A stretch of DNA of 35,020 nt. It comes from Chloroflexota bacterium (GTDB lineage: Bacteria; Chloroflexota; Anaerolineae; CG2-30-64-16). The stretch spans positions 1 through 35,020 of the forward strand of contig JAKPQT010000744.1 of the NCBI GenBank assembly GCA_029555885.1. Reading direction: 5' to 3'. Within the stretch, counting starts at the first letter, position 1; each line of letters begins with the position of its first letter. The notes below the pieces were generated by a model. That model saw nothing but the letters and a program-made list of their open reading frames with translations, was not told where the DNA came from and ran no database searches. Position numbers and translations under genes: made by a program. Below, in pieces: positions 1 to 8,900 of the stretch.

Positions 1-1572
1 AGGGATGTCGGTCGCGGGGATGTTCATCGGCTGCCACGGCAGGTTGGGCAGCGCCGCGCTCGCCAGGAGAAGCGCAACGAGGATGACGAGGACACTCCCC
101 ACCAGGGGCAGGAATCGAGGCGTTGGCCGGTCAGGGTGTCCATGGGGGTGCACCATACTACCGGCTGATGCCGCGCTGCCGAGTTCGCGGGGCAACATCA
201 GGGCCAGGTAACCGGTCAGCAACGCGGTGCTCAGCGCGGCCAGCGTCTGCCAGCGCCAGGGAAACTGCAACAACAACAAACCCGGAATCCGCCAGACTGT
301 CGTGGATAGCTGCGACTGCATGAACAGCGCGAAGAGGGTCAGCCCGGCCAGGGCAGGCAGTGCCCAAGCCGCCACGCGGGGCAGCCTGCGCCAGCGCCGC
401 AGTCCAACGGCGAGTCCGAGGACCGCCAGCAACCCCTGCGCCAGGCCCAGGCGGTGCTCGATGCCGCGCTCCGGCGTAACGTAGCGGTGATCCCAGCTCC
501 CGCCGAGCAGATAACGGGGCTGCTCGAGCGCGCGCGACCAGGCGGCGAACTCCTCGGGAATGTTCCCCGCGCGGACGTAACGCGCTTCCGCGAGCGCAGG
601 CAACCAGAACGCGGCGCTGAGCGCGAGGCCCAGCAACCCCATGAGCACCGTCCCGCGCAAAAAGCGCCACCGCGCGGCCCTGCCTGACACACCCGCAAAC
701 GTGAGCAGGAGCGTCCAGACAGCCAACGCGGGCACAGCCAGCAGCACGGTCAGGTTGTGCGTCAGCACGAGGCCCGCGACCGCCGCGCCGCCCCAGAGCA
801 CCGGCCACCACATCGCCGGCGGTTCGCTGCGGCCAGCGGCGCGGTAGTCGCGGTTCACGCCGGGGGCACGAGCATCCTGAGCGGATGGGCGTCGTACGAC
901 GCCCGTAGTCGAAGGATGCTCGTGGCCTATGAGACCGCCCCTTCGGCTGCGTGCGTCCCTGCGCCAGGCTGCGCCTGGCCCTGACGCCCTCCGCTCAGGG
1001 TGCTCTGTTTCTGCCCCCAGACTGAAGCAGCCCGCGGCCTGGCTGACCTGCAGGAGCGCGAGCAGGAGTAGCGGCAGCCAGATGAAGGCCAGGTGCTCGG
1101 CCAGCGCACCCCGCATCCACGCATCTGCCAGGTGATAAGGCGCCCACGCGTACGCGACCGCGGCCAGCGCGCCGCCCCACCTGCCGAGCAGCTCGCGCGC
1201 GAAGAGGTACATGGCAACCGCAGAGAGCACCAGCCCCGCGGCCAGCGTCCACTCGAACGAGGTGACGAACCCCGCGCCGAGCCGGTGAAAGAGCAGGCCG
1301 AAGTAGTAGCTGAGCGGCGCGTAGAAGTTGAGGACCGGGAAACCGTAGCCGAAGCCCTCCTCCGGCTGCCAGCGCGCGCCGATGTACCCGGCCCGCAGCG
1401 CGCGGTCCAGGCTGAACAGCCGGAAGACGTGGTGCGCGCCGTCATCCGTCTGCTGGAGGCCCGCCTGCCACAACGGCTGCAACGCGGGCAGAACCAGCAG
1501 GGCGACAAGCAGGCCGGGCCAGGCAGCCCTCAGCCATCCGCGCCAAACGTCGAAGTTCAAGCGAGCACGCAT
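1..1572 (-). CDS. Large multi-pass membrane protein, PTPS-related/GT-C-like, 3' end outside window
   Basis: The frame is open from an ATG at 1572 to the window edge (524 codons, no stop), so the C-terminus is missing. After a first membrane segment comes TDDGAHHVFRL (about residues 42-52) and then a GYGFPVLNFYAPLSYYF stretch (about 74-90). This resembles the 6-pyruvoyl-tetrahydropterin-synthase-related membrane family, a group of GT-C-like proteins of unproven reaction. Several further hydrophobic segments follow. The ATG lies one base after the stop of the upstream gene, so the two are cotranscribed and probably translationally coupled. Residues about 189-235 are an Arg/Pro-rich insert encoded by two palindromic repeats (868-1005), placed between membrane segments. 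A role in building surface glycans is inferred from the cluster; substrate unknown. Confidence 0.62.
   Translation of the reverse strand, partial: MRARLNFDVWRGWLRAAWPGLLVALLVLPALQPLWQAGLQQTDDGAHHVFRLFSLDRALRAGYIGARWQPEEGFGYGFPVLNFYAPLSYYFGLLFHRLGAGFVTSFEWTLAAGLVLSAVAMYLFARELLGRWGGALAAVAYAWAPYHLADAWMRGALAEHLAFIWLPLLLLALLQVSQAAGCFSLGAETEHPERRASGPGAAWRRDARSRRGGLIGHEHPSTTGVVRRPSAQDARAPGVNRDYRAAGRSEPPAMWWPVLWGGAAVAGLVLTHNLTVLLAVPALAVWTLLLTFAGVSGRAARWRFLRGTVLMGLLGLALSAAFWLPALAEARYVRAGNIPEEFAAWSRALEQPRYLLGGSWDHRYVTPERGIEHRLGLAQGLLAVLGLAVGLRRWRRLPRVAAWALPALAGLTLFALFMQSQLSTTVWRIPGLLLLQFPWRWQTLAALSTALLTGYLALMLPRELGSAASAGSMVHPHGHPDRPTPRFLPLVGSVLVILVALLLASAALPNLPWQPMNIPATDIP
868..923. repeat. GCATCCT-family palindrome inside a membrane-protein gene
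   Basis: Outer arms ACGAGCATCCT (868-878) and AGGATGCTCGT (913-923) are exact complements, and the core GGGCGTCGTACGACGCCC (887-904) is a perfect palindrome. Related copies lie at 5037, 7938, 8917 and 21521. It is read through in frame, giving HPSTT and PSAQDA peptide motifs. Confidence 0.85.
938..1005. repeat. Second copy of the same repeat family, CCCTTCGGCT...GCTCAGGGTGCTC
   Basis: It begins CCCCTTCGGCTG and ends CCGCTCAGGGTGCTC with an inner GCCAGGCTGCGCCTGGC hairpin. It closely matches the copy at 8917-8986. Translated here it gives the peptide EHPERRASG, as the 8917 copy gives EHPQPRASG. Confidence 0.75.
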
Positions 1573-1573
1573 G

Positions 1574-3376
1574 TCACCCATCACTCAGCGAGGGGAGGGG
1601 GAAGTCACCGGGCAAGGGCACATCCGCCCGGCCCAGCGGCGTTTCATCCGGGAACGCGTACACCGTTACCTCCGCGCGGGACAATACGACCAACGCCTCA
1701 TCCGGAATACGATATGGATCGCGAATCACCTGCCCCGGCTGCCAGCGATCCGTGCTGTAGCGGCCCGCGCCCGGTGAGCGCTTCCACTCCCACAGCACCG
1801 CGCCGTCGCTCCCGTACATGCGGAGGATCACGCGCAGGTCCGCGGCAGCCGGCTGCGCCGCGCGCCAGTAGAGCATGAGCGACGGCTCGGCGCCGGCATC
1901 CGGCGACCATGCAGCCGCAACCAGCTCCAGCGGCCCCGCCGCAGCCTGCACCGGCGCCGCGCTTGCGACCTCAGCAGCAGTTGCCAGACGCGGCGCAAAG
2001 GGCTGCCGGATGCCGAGTTGAAGCGCCAGGAGCGCGGCCAGAAGCATCACGCCCGCCAGCGCAGGCGCGAGCCAGCGTGACCGGCCCGTTGGCAGCCATG
2101 CGGCCAACCCCGCGGCGATGAGCAGCCCGATGGGCGCGAGGGTGGGGAACAGGAGCCGCCCCTGGTCCGTGCCGAGCGCAAGCTGGCTGTATGAGACCAT
2201 CGAGAGCATAACGAGCAGCGGCGCGCCGACCAACACCAGCCAGCGGACGGCGGCGAGATTTGGAGTCGAGGCTTCAGCCGGGAGGGTTCGTGAAAGCTCA
2301 GGGCAGGAAACCGGCTGAAGCCTCGACTCCAGCCGGCGCGCAACCTTCGACCTGTAGCTTGCAACCTTCACTCCGCCCGCGACAGCGCCCGCGGCGATGA
2401 CACCCCACAGGGCATACAGGGGCCAGGGCAGGGCGATATGACCTGCGCCGCCGAACTTGCCCCAGAAGCTCAGGAACCAGCCGCGGGCCAGCCAGAGGAG
2501 GTCGAGGGGCGCTGTGCGGCGGTCGATCGTGCCGAGCACGACGGGCGTGCCAAGCGGATCGCCGTAGAGCGTCCAGTTGCGCCAGAGCCAGGGCACGGCG
2601 ATGGCCGTAGCGATGACCGCGGTCAGGATGAAGCGTTCGAGATGGCGGAAGGGCCGGCGGATGTGCCAGCCGTCACCGAGCAGCAGCGCCAGCGCCGCCA
2701 CCGGCCAGATTGCGATGACACTCGCCTTCGTCAGGAAGCCCAGGCCCAGCGCGACCCCCGTGCCCAGCGCGGCGGGCCAGCCCTGGCCCGCTAGGGCCCA
2801 CCACAACGCTACGGCAGCCAGCGCAGCGGCCAGCATATCGTTGGTGACTGCGCCGCCGACGAAGAGCGACTCCGGCAGGAAGGCGACGAAGGCTGCGCCG
2901 GCCAGGGCAATCTCCGGCCGCGCGGGCCAGAGGCCGCGGCCCAACCCGTAGGTCGCGAGGACGAGCAGCAGGCCCGCCAGCACCGACACCGCCCGCGCCA
3001 GATGCATCGCGAGCGGCCCGCCCTGCCACGGCCACGCTTCGAACGCCGTATGGATGAAAAAGTTCGGGGCGAGCGCGTCTGCGGTGACGCCGACATCCGG
3101 GTTCGCGCGCAGGAAGTCGAAATCCAGCCCTGCGGCGCGACCTGCGGCCGCGGCCAACAGGTAGTAGAGCGGCGGATGTTTGCCCTGCGTGACCGTCGTG
3201 CCCTCCGGCAGCCGGCCCTCCTGGCCGATGTAGACCACGTAGGCGTAGTGGTCTGCCTCGTCCGGCGCTTCACCGAGCGGATTGAGCGCGCTGTAGGCGA
3301 GGCCGAGCACGAGCCGGAGGAGCAGCAGGAGCGCGAGGCCCGCGCGCCAGTAACGGTCTCGGTTGAGAGCGGTCAT
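1574..3376 (-). CDS. GT-C-type membrane protein (DUF2142/ArnT-like) with C-terminal beta-domain
   Basis: 600 residues. A first membrane helix (about 12-30) is followed by GEAPDEADHYAY (about 35-46) and KHPPLYYLL (about 66-74). An acidic pair in the first external loop, then HPP, is the layout of GT-C glycosyltransferases such as the ArnT/PMT and DUF2142-like groups, which use polyprenyl-phosphate-linked sugars. About ten more hydrophobic segments follow. The last 120 residues form a non-membrane beta-rich domain (LMLYWRA... DRWQPGQVIRDPY) shared with neighbouring proteins. The ATG overlaps the previous stop by four bases (ATGA). Residues about 335-372 are repeat-derived (2261-2371). Donor and acceptor cannot be read from sequence. 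Confidence 0.75.
   Translation of the reverse strand: MTALNRDRYWRAGLALLLLLRLVLGLAYSALNPLGEAPDEADHYAYVVYIGQEGRLPEGTTVTQGKHPPLYYLLAAAAGRAAGLDFDFLRANPDVGVTADALAPNFFIHTAFEAWPWQGGPLAMHLARAVSVLAGLLLVLATYGLGRGLWPARPEIALAGAAFVAFLPESLFVGGAVTNDMLAAALAAVALWWALAGQGWPAALGTGVALGLGFLTKASVIAIWPVAALALLLGDGWHIRRPFRHLERFILTAVIATAIAVPWLWRNWTLYGDPLGTPVVLGTIDRRTAPLDLLWLARGWFLSFWGKFGGAGHIALPWPLYALWGVIAAGAVAGGVKVASYRSKVARRLESRLQPVSCPELSRTLPAEASTPNLAAVRWLVLVGAPLLVMLSMVSYSQLALGTDQGRLLFPTLAPIGLLIAAGLAAWLPTGRSRWLAPALAGVMLLAALLALQLGIRQPFAPRLATAAEVASAAPVQAAAGPLELVAAAWSPDAGAEPSLMLYWRAAQPAAADLRVILRMYGSDGAVLWEWKRSPGAGRYSTDRWQPGQVIRDPYRIPDEALVVLSRAEVTVYAFPDETPLGRADVPLPGDFPLPSLSDG
2261..2331. repeat. Perfect 21-bp inverted repeat with 29-nt loop inside a GT-C gene
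   Basis: The left arm (2261-2281, starting TGGAGTCGAGGCTTCAG) and right arm (2311-2331) are exact reverse complements. The element keeps the reading frame open and encodes most of an extra loop of the host protein. Confidence 0.9.
2341..2370. repeat. Short heptamer run (AACCTTC/GACCTGT/AGCTTGC/AACCTTC)
   Basis: Four degenerate 7-nt units stand directly beside the 21-bp palindrome, in frame in the same gene. The units resemble one arm of the elements at 22808 and 24202; no second arm is visible here. Confidence 0.5.
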
Positions 3377-5739
3377 GGCTGGGCCTCCCGCACAGGAACG
3401 CGGGCCAGCGTCAGCGCATCGCCTGCCGCACCGTCGGCAGTGTGCACCGTCAACCGTTCTCCCGTCTGCGCGTCGTACAGCAGCAGGTTGAGCGTGTAGT
3501 TGCCCGCCGGTGCATCGGGCGGCAGGGCCAGCGCGAGGCGGTCGGTGATGCGCTCGCCCGGCTGCCAGCCGGAGACGGGCCGGAAGCCGTTGCCGGGCCG
3601 ATGATCCAGCCCCGCGGCAAGCTGCCCATCACCGCGGAGCAGTTGCAGCGAGAGCACGATGTCTGCGGCCGGCGGCTGGCCCGCGCGCCAGGCCAGGGCC
3701 GCCTGCACCGTATCGCCCGGCAGCAGATAGCCCGCCGCAGCGTGCTGCCCGCGCAACCGGACCTCCACATCGGTAAGCTCGATGCCCTCTCCGAAGCGGG
3801 CCTGCTGTGCCTCCGGCGCGACAGGTGTGCCTGCCGTCAGGTCATACCGGCACAGCCGCACCTGCGGCCCGCGCCACGCGCAGCCCGCGCCATACCCGAT
3901 ATCACCGAGCCATCGCTCGACGATGCTGTTGGCATCGCCCTCGGCCACACGCTCCAGCACAAGCCAGGCCCGGTCATACCCTGCCAGGTCAGCCTGATGG
4001 CGCGCCTGCCAGTCCTGCTCCCGGTCGGTGAGGTTCTCGCGCGTCAGATCCAAGCGCGGAGGGCAGCCCCCGCGACAGTAGTTGACCAGCGCAACGGCCG
4101 GCCCCGTCAGGTTCTCGGTCCAGAGGTCGGTGATGAGCACGTCGCCGGGCCGCGCCTGCTCAGCCACGGTCTGCGCGGCCGCGGGGTAGCCGAGTTCTGG
4201 CGTGTACCGCTCATCGAGATAGACATAGCGGAGCAGGTAGACCGATAGTACGAGCCAGCCCACCAGCAGCAGCCCCGTGATCATCGCAGACACGCCGCGG
4301 TGGACCCTGCGCCGGGCAATCCAGAGCAGCCAACCCGCTGCCAGGACCGCGCCAGCCAACAATGGCGCCAGGAGCGAGCCGGCCACATCGACCTGACCTG
4401 CGCGGCCCGTCACCCAGGCGAAATCGAGCACCTGCGGACGGAGGAAGCGCAGCATCCCCGGAATGGGCCAGAGCGCCCAGTTCCAGGTGACATCCGCGCC
4501 GCCGATATTGCCTGCGAACAGCACTGCGCGCGTGTAGACGTTGAACGGCACCGCGACGCCCAGGAGCTGCACGCCCGCGCTGAGCACGGCAAGCGCCATC
4601 GCAAGTGCTTTGCCTGCGCTGCCGAGCCGAGCCACCAGCCAGACATACCCGGCAGGCAGCGCCAGGCAGAACAGCGGCAGCAGCGGGACCAACTGCCGCG
4701 GGCCGAACGCCCAATAGCCCCACCAGAAGGGATTCGTGGTCGAGAGCAGAATGTAGAGCAGACCGCCGCCCCAGCTCAGCCACGCAGCGACCGGGTGCTG
4801 CCGTGCCAACACGACCGCGCCGATACCGGCTATGACGAGCACCGGCGAAAAGAAGAACAGCCCCCACCCCGGGCTGACCCACAGCGCGGCGAAGATTCCG
4901 GGCCGGGGCAGCGTCCACACATACGCGGGCACCCTTCCTGCGAGCCAGACGAGGGCGAGCACGCCGACTAGAACTGCGGCCACGGCTGTTGCCACCCGCG
5001 CACCGCTGGGCAGTCGCTTCAGACTGCTGGCCGGTAGAGCATCCTGAGCGGATGGGCGTCCGTGCCAGGCAAAGCCTGACCGTGCGACGCACGTAGTCGA
5101 AGGATGCCCGCTCCACAAACTACGATACACCCACGCCAGCCCGACCACGCCATAGACCGGCAGAAAGGCCAGCGTCGTCTGCTTCACCACCACCGCGCAC
5201 ACGAACGCGACTGCCGCGGCCAGCAGCGGCAGCAGTCGCCCGGCCCGCCAGAAGCGGAGCACGCCCCACGTCGCAACCAGCAAGGCCAGCCCCGCCGCAG
5301 GCTCGCGAAACAGGTAATGGCTGTAGGGCCACGCCAGCGTGCAGAGGCCGTAGGCCAGCCCCGCGGCGAGGCGCAGCCGTGTTGAGTAGTTCAACTCGGC
5401 CAGAGCCCGATACAGGAATGTTGCGGTGGCCGCGGTGATGACGATATTCAGGAGCAGCGCAGCCTGAAAGCTGCCGGTACCGGGAACCAGCATGGACAGA
5501 GCATAGAACGGGGCAATGAGCCACGAAAAAAGCCAGCCGTGCGCCTGCACCCCGGCGGCATCGCCGCGCAGCGCGGCCTGCGTGCCGTCGAGGTAGAACC
5601 ACTCGTCCGGGTTATGCGGCGCGCCGCTGTAGGTCAGCAGATAGAGAAACAGCAGGAAGACAAACAGGGCGGCCGCAAGCAAGCGATCTGGCCTCTCACC
5701 CGCGGCGGACCGCGAGGAAGGAGTGAGCGGTAGCGACAT
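3373..5739 (-). CDS. GT-C-type membrane glycosyltransferase-like protein with C-terminal beta-domain
   Basis: 788 residues from the ATG at 5739. The frame extends upstream to 5880, but a strong promoter at 5816-5844 places transcription initiation near 5809, so the 5880 start is not used; an in-frame ATG at 5817 lies inside the -10 box. A first membrane helix (about 20-37) is followed by APHNPDEWFYLDG (about 40-52), the acidic loop of GT-C enzymes, then roughly a dozen hydrophobic segments. From about residue 648 a soluble beta-domain runs FGEGIELTDVEV... SGWQPGERITDRL... YDAQTGERLTV, shared with its neighbours. Residues about 211-234 come from a repeat (5037-5107). It is first gene of a three-gene operon and overlaps the next start by four bases. 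Confidence 0.75.
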   Translation of the reverse strand: MSLPLTPSSRSAAGERPDRLLAAALFVFLLFLYLLTYSGAPHNPDEWFYLDGTQAALRGDAAGVQAHGWLFSWLIAPFYALSMLVPGTGSFQAALLLNIVITAATATFLYRALAELNYSTRLRLAAGLAYGLCTLAWPYSHYLFREPAAGLALLVATWGVLRFWRAGRLLPLLAAAVAFVCAVVVKQTTLAFLPVYGVVGLAWVYRSLWSGHPSTTCVARSGFAWHGRPSAQDALPASSLKRLPSGARVATAVAAVLVGVLALVWLAGRVPAYVWTLPRPGIFAALWVSPGWGLFFFSPVLVIAGIGAVVLARQHPVAAWLSWGGGLLYILLSTTNPFWWGYWAFGPRQLVPLLPLFCLALPAGYVWLVARLGSAGKALAMALAVLSAGVQLLGVAVPFNVYTRAVLFAGNIGGADVTWNWALWPIPGMLRFLRPQVLDFAWVTGRAGQVDVAGSLLAPLLAGAVLAAGWLLWIARRRVHRGVSAMITGLLLVGWLVLSVYLLRYVYLDERYTPELGYPAAAQTVAEQARPGDVLITDLWTENLTGPAVALVNYCRGGCPPRLDLTRENLTDREQDWQARHQADLAGYDRAWLVLERVAEGDANSIVERWLGDIGYGAGCAWRGPQVRLCRYDLTAGTPVAPEAQQARFGEGIELTDVEVRLRGQHAAAGYLLPGDTVQAALAWRAGQPPAADIVLSLQLLRGDGQLAAGLDHRPGNGFRPVSGWQPGERITDRLALALPPDAPAGNYTLNLLLYDAQTGERLTVHTADGAAGDALTLARVPVREAQP
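5037..5107. repeat. GCATCCT-family palindrome inside a GT-C gene
   Basis: It starts GAGCATCCTGAGCGGATGGG and ends CGTAGTCGAAGGATGC, with an inner CAGGCAAAGCCTG hairpin. The ends match the copy at 868-923. Translation yields HPSTT and RPSAQDAL, as in the other protein. Confidence 0.85.
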
Positions 5740-5815
5740 GCGAAGCTTTCTGCGGGCGACTCGCTGCCGCGCGTGCAGGCGCGGGTGTGCAAATTGGGTT
5801 TGCACGATGGCAGCC

Positions 5816-5844
5816 ATTTTAGCATCGGCGCGCTCGCGCGTCAA
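5816..5844 (-). promoter_or_regulatory. Sigma70-type promoter of the 5.7-0 kb membrane-protein operon
   Basis: Minus-strand -35 TTGACG (5844-5839), 17-nt spacer, -10 TAAAAT (5821-5816) preceded by TGC (extended -10). The expected transcription start is near 5809, giving about 70 nt of leader before the ATG at 5739. Confidence 0.75.
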
Positions 5845-5877
5845 AGGTCTCCCGCGTGTCGGATGGGGTGAATATCT

Positions 5878-5944
5878 CACGCACAGACGCCAGGAGCGCC
5901 AAGCATATCTATGTGATGCTTTGCGTCCTTGGCGGCTCTGCGTG
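5878..5944. repeat. Long imperfect inverted repeat (TTGCGTCCTTGGCGG type) after a GT-C gene
   Basis: A 29-nt left arm (5878-5906) pairs with a 29-nt right arm (5916-5944) at 23 positions around a 9-nt loop. It lies just past the stop at 5950 and just before the next promoter. It could stop or insulate transcription but has no T-tract. Confidence 0.75.
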
Positions 5945-5949
5945 GGCCT

Positions 5950-8900
5950 CTATCGTTCGATCTCCGCGATGCGCAGGTACTCGCCCGCGGCGCTGCCGTC
6001 GGGCAGGCTGACGGGGAGCGGCGCGAAGCTCGCGGCATCGTAGAGCTTGACAATCACCGTGTAGGTCCCGCTCGGCAGGTCAGGCGGCAGGTCGAAGCGA
6101 TAGGCATCCGCGAGGACTTCGCCCGCCAGCCAGCCGGTTGTGGGATATGCGCCGTCGCCCGGCGGCTGGTCGCGCTGGGCAGCCAGGACACCGCTGGCAT
6201 CGAGCAACTGAACTGAAACGTTGTGCGGCGATGCGCTCCGACCCAGGGCCTGCCAGTAGAGGGTTAAGGCGAGCGTCTCGCCGGTGATGACCGGCCCGTC
6301 GTAGCCGAGCAGCCGACCCAGCGCGCCGAAAGTCGCGCCGGACGTGCGCTCCATTGTGACGGGCGGCTCGAAGCTGTGTGCCCGGCCCGCGATCTCCGTC
6401 TGGCCGAGCTCGATCGCAGGGGATGTCTCGTCTCCGGCGAGCAGCCGCAGCACCAGGCGATACGCGCCGTTGGCTGCGTCGGACGGCAGTCGCCAGACCT
6501 GCCGGTCGCGCACGGTTTCCCCGGCAGCCCAGGCGTCCGGAGTGTACCCGTTGGCAAGCGCGGCCGCATGGGTCACCGGCGTTGCGGACGGCTCCGCCGC
6601 GAGCGGCAGCAGCTCGAACTGCGCCTGCATCTCGGGCAGGGGTGCTTGTTCGGCCTGCCAGTACAGGTCCACGGCGAGGCGGTCGCCGGGGCTGAGCGTC
6701 GCGGGCAGTGGACCGCGGCCCAGCAGACGCAGCCCCCGCCAGGAGAACGACAGCGGCGCGTCCAGCGGCAACTCCTCGACGGCCGCAGGTCGGGTTGCAC
6801 GCGTGAGGGTCATCTCACCCAGCGTCACGAACGTTCCCTCGGTGCGGGGCCCGGCTGCGGGCAACTGCGCCAGGGTCACGGGGTCATACACGGCCAGCTT
6901 GAGCGTGTAGCGGCCGGGCGCGGTGGCAGGCTCGGGATGCAATAGGAAGACGCCGAGCGGTCGCGCGTCCGCCGTCCACTGGGCCGGGGCCAGATGGCGG
7001 TCATTGACGATGGGCCGGTCATCCTGCGCGACGATCAGCCCGTTAGCATCCTCCAGGACAAGGGTCGCCTTGAGCCCCTGGCGCAGCGCCGTCTCGGGAG
7101 CACTCGCGCCCGGCAGCGGCGCCCAGCGTACGACGGCCCAGACGGGCCTGTCCGCGGGAGCAGTCGCGGCGCGCACTTCGTCCAACGTGCTCGCGGGTCC
7201 CGCGCCGTGCCCGCCGAACGCGCTCCCGTCCAGCCGGACCTGATTGCCAAAGCGGGCGTCCGCTGCGGCCAACGACTGCGCCAGTTCGAAGCGCGTGTCC
7301 GGCGCGATGGCATACCAGGTCAGCGTGTAGCCGCGAAACGTCGCCTCGCCCTCCTGCGTGCCGAACTTCTCCAGCATGAAGGGAAGAGCCCCGCGCGGGT
7401 CCGTGTCCGACTCGAACCAGCGCACCCAGTACACCCGCACGCGGCCCTGCGTGAGTCGCGTCAGCCGGTCGGCCAGCGTGTTGAGGTCCACGAAGAGATA
7501 CTGCGCCGGCGTCCGGTTCGCCGGCTCGGCGGGCGGGAAGCCGCCGGCCAGGCTGTTCCACCGGTCATAGTAGAAGCCGAAGGGATAGCGCTGGTCCACG
7601 AGGATGAGGTCGCGGGCGGGGTCGGTGTGCTCGTCCAGCCACGCGATGAGGCCGCGCGTGTCATCGCGAAAGAAGCGCGTGTCGGTGAGGTCCGTGTGCA
7701 GCCCGGGAACCATCATCGCGACGAACGCGGCTGCGGCGAGCAAGCCCAACCCGCGGTGGAGCCGCGCCCAGCCGGCCAGAGCAAGCCCCGCCAGTAGCAG
7801 CCAGCCGGGCAGCGCGACGCTGATGTAGCGGGTGGCGGAGGTGGCGCGGTCGCTGATGACCAGGTAGTAGATGAGCAGAGGCACGACGGCCCACAGGAGG
7901 GCCAGCAGCATGGGGCTGATCCAGGGCCAAAGGTCCGCATCCTTCGACTGACCGTTGTACGTCGGCGGCGTTGAACCGTGCACCCGCTCAGGATGCTTCC
8001 GCGTGCGCCGCAGATGCTGTCGAAGCGAGCCCATCAACGCGGCCACCCACCCCCCGGCGAGCAACACGCCAAGCGCCAGCATCCAGGGGCGGGCCTGCAC
8101 CGGGTCGAAGTGCTCGCCCAGGCTGTAGACGCGCGCCAGTTCCGCCAGGAAGCCGCTGACCTGCGGGACGACGAGGTTGGGGTTGCGGTAGCCGGGAATC
8201 TGGCGCAGCGCGACCGGCACTCCCGGCAGGCAAAGCAGGACAGTCAGCAGGCCCGCGAGCAGCAGCGGTCTCAGCCGCAGCCAGATGTACACCCATCCGC
8301 GGGGAAGCGCGAACAGCGCGCGGAGCCCTGCCCAGCCCCACAGCGGGACGAGCGCGAACACCGCGGCATAGTGCGTCAGCAGGGCCAGGGCGGAGAAGAC
8401 GGCGAAGGCGATCCAGAGGATACTTTGTCGCCGGCTCGGTCGGAGACCGGCCGGAGCTCTCTTTCCTCCGCTCTGGCCGGTCTCGGACGGAGCCAGGGCT
8501 GCAGGAACGACCAGTGCGGCCGCGGCCAGCCAGGCCAGCGTCATCGTGTACATGCGCGCTTCCTGGGCCTCTCCGAGCAGAAAGGGCAGGAACGCGGCCG
8601 CGATGGCCGTGCCAGCACCGGCCCACGGCCCTCCCGTGCGGCGGCCCAGCGCGTACATCAGCGCGATGAACAGCACGCCGAACCACGCAGACAGAAAGCG
8701 GATGGCAAAGGCGCTGCCGCCTACCCATCCCATCCAGCCGTGCAGCAGGTAGAAGTAGACCGGCGGGTGGATGTCCAGTTCGCCTGCGGTCGCGATTTCG
8801 GCTACGGGCCGCGCGGCCACCTCGATGTTGCGCGCCTCGTCCCACCAGACATCCTGCAGGTCGAGCCGGTACAGCCGCAGGGCAAAGGCGGCCAGGAGCA

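Noticed and set aside
868..1005. Frameshift or pseudogene in the leftmost membrane-protein gene
   Set aside because: Codon-by-codon reading from 1572 to 1 shows no stop; the odd region is an in-frame repeat insertion.
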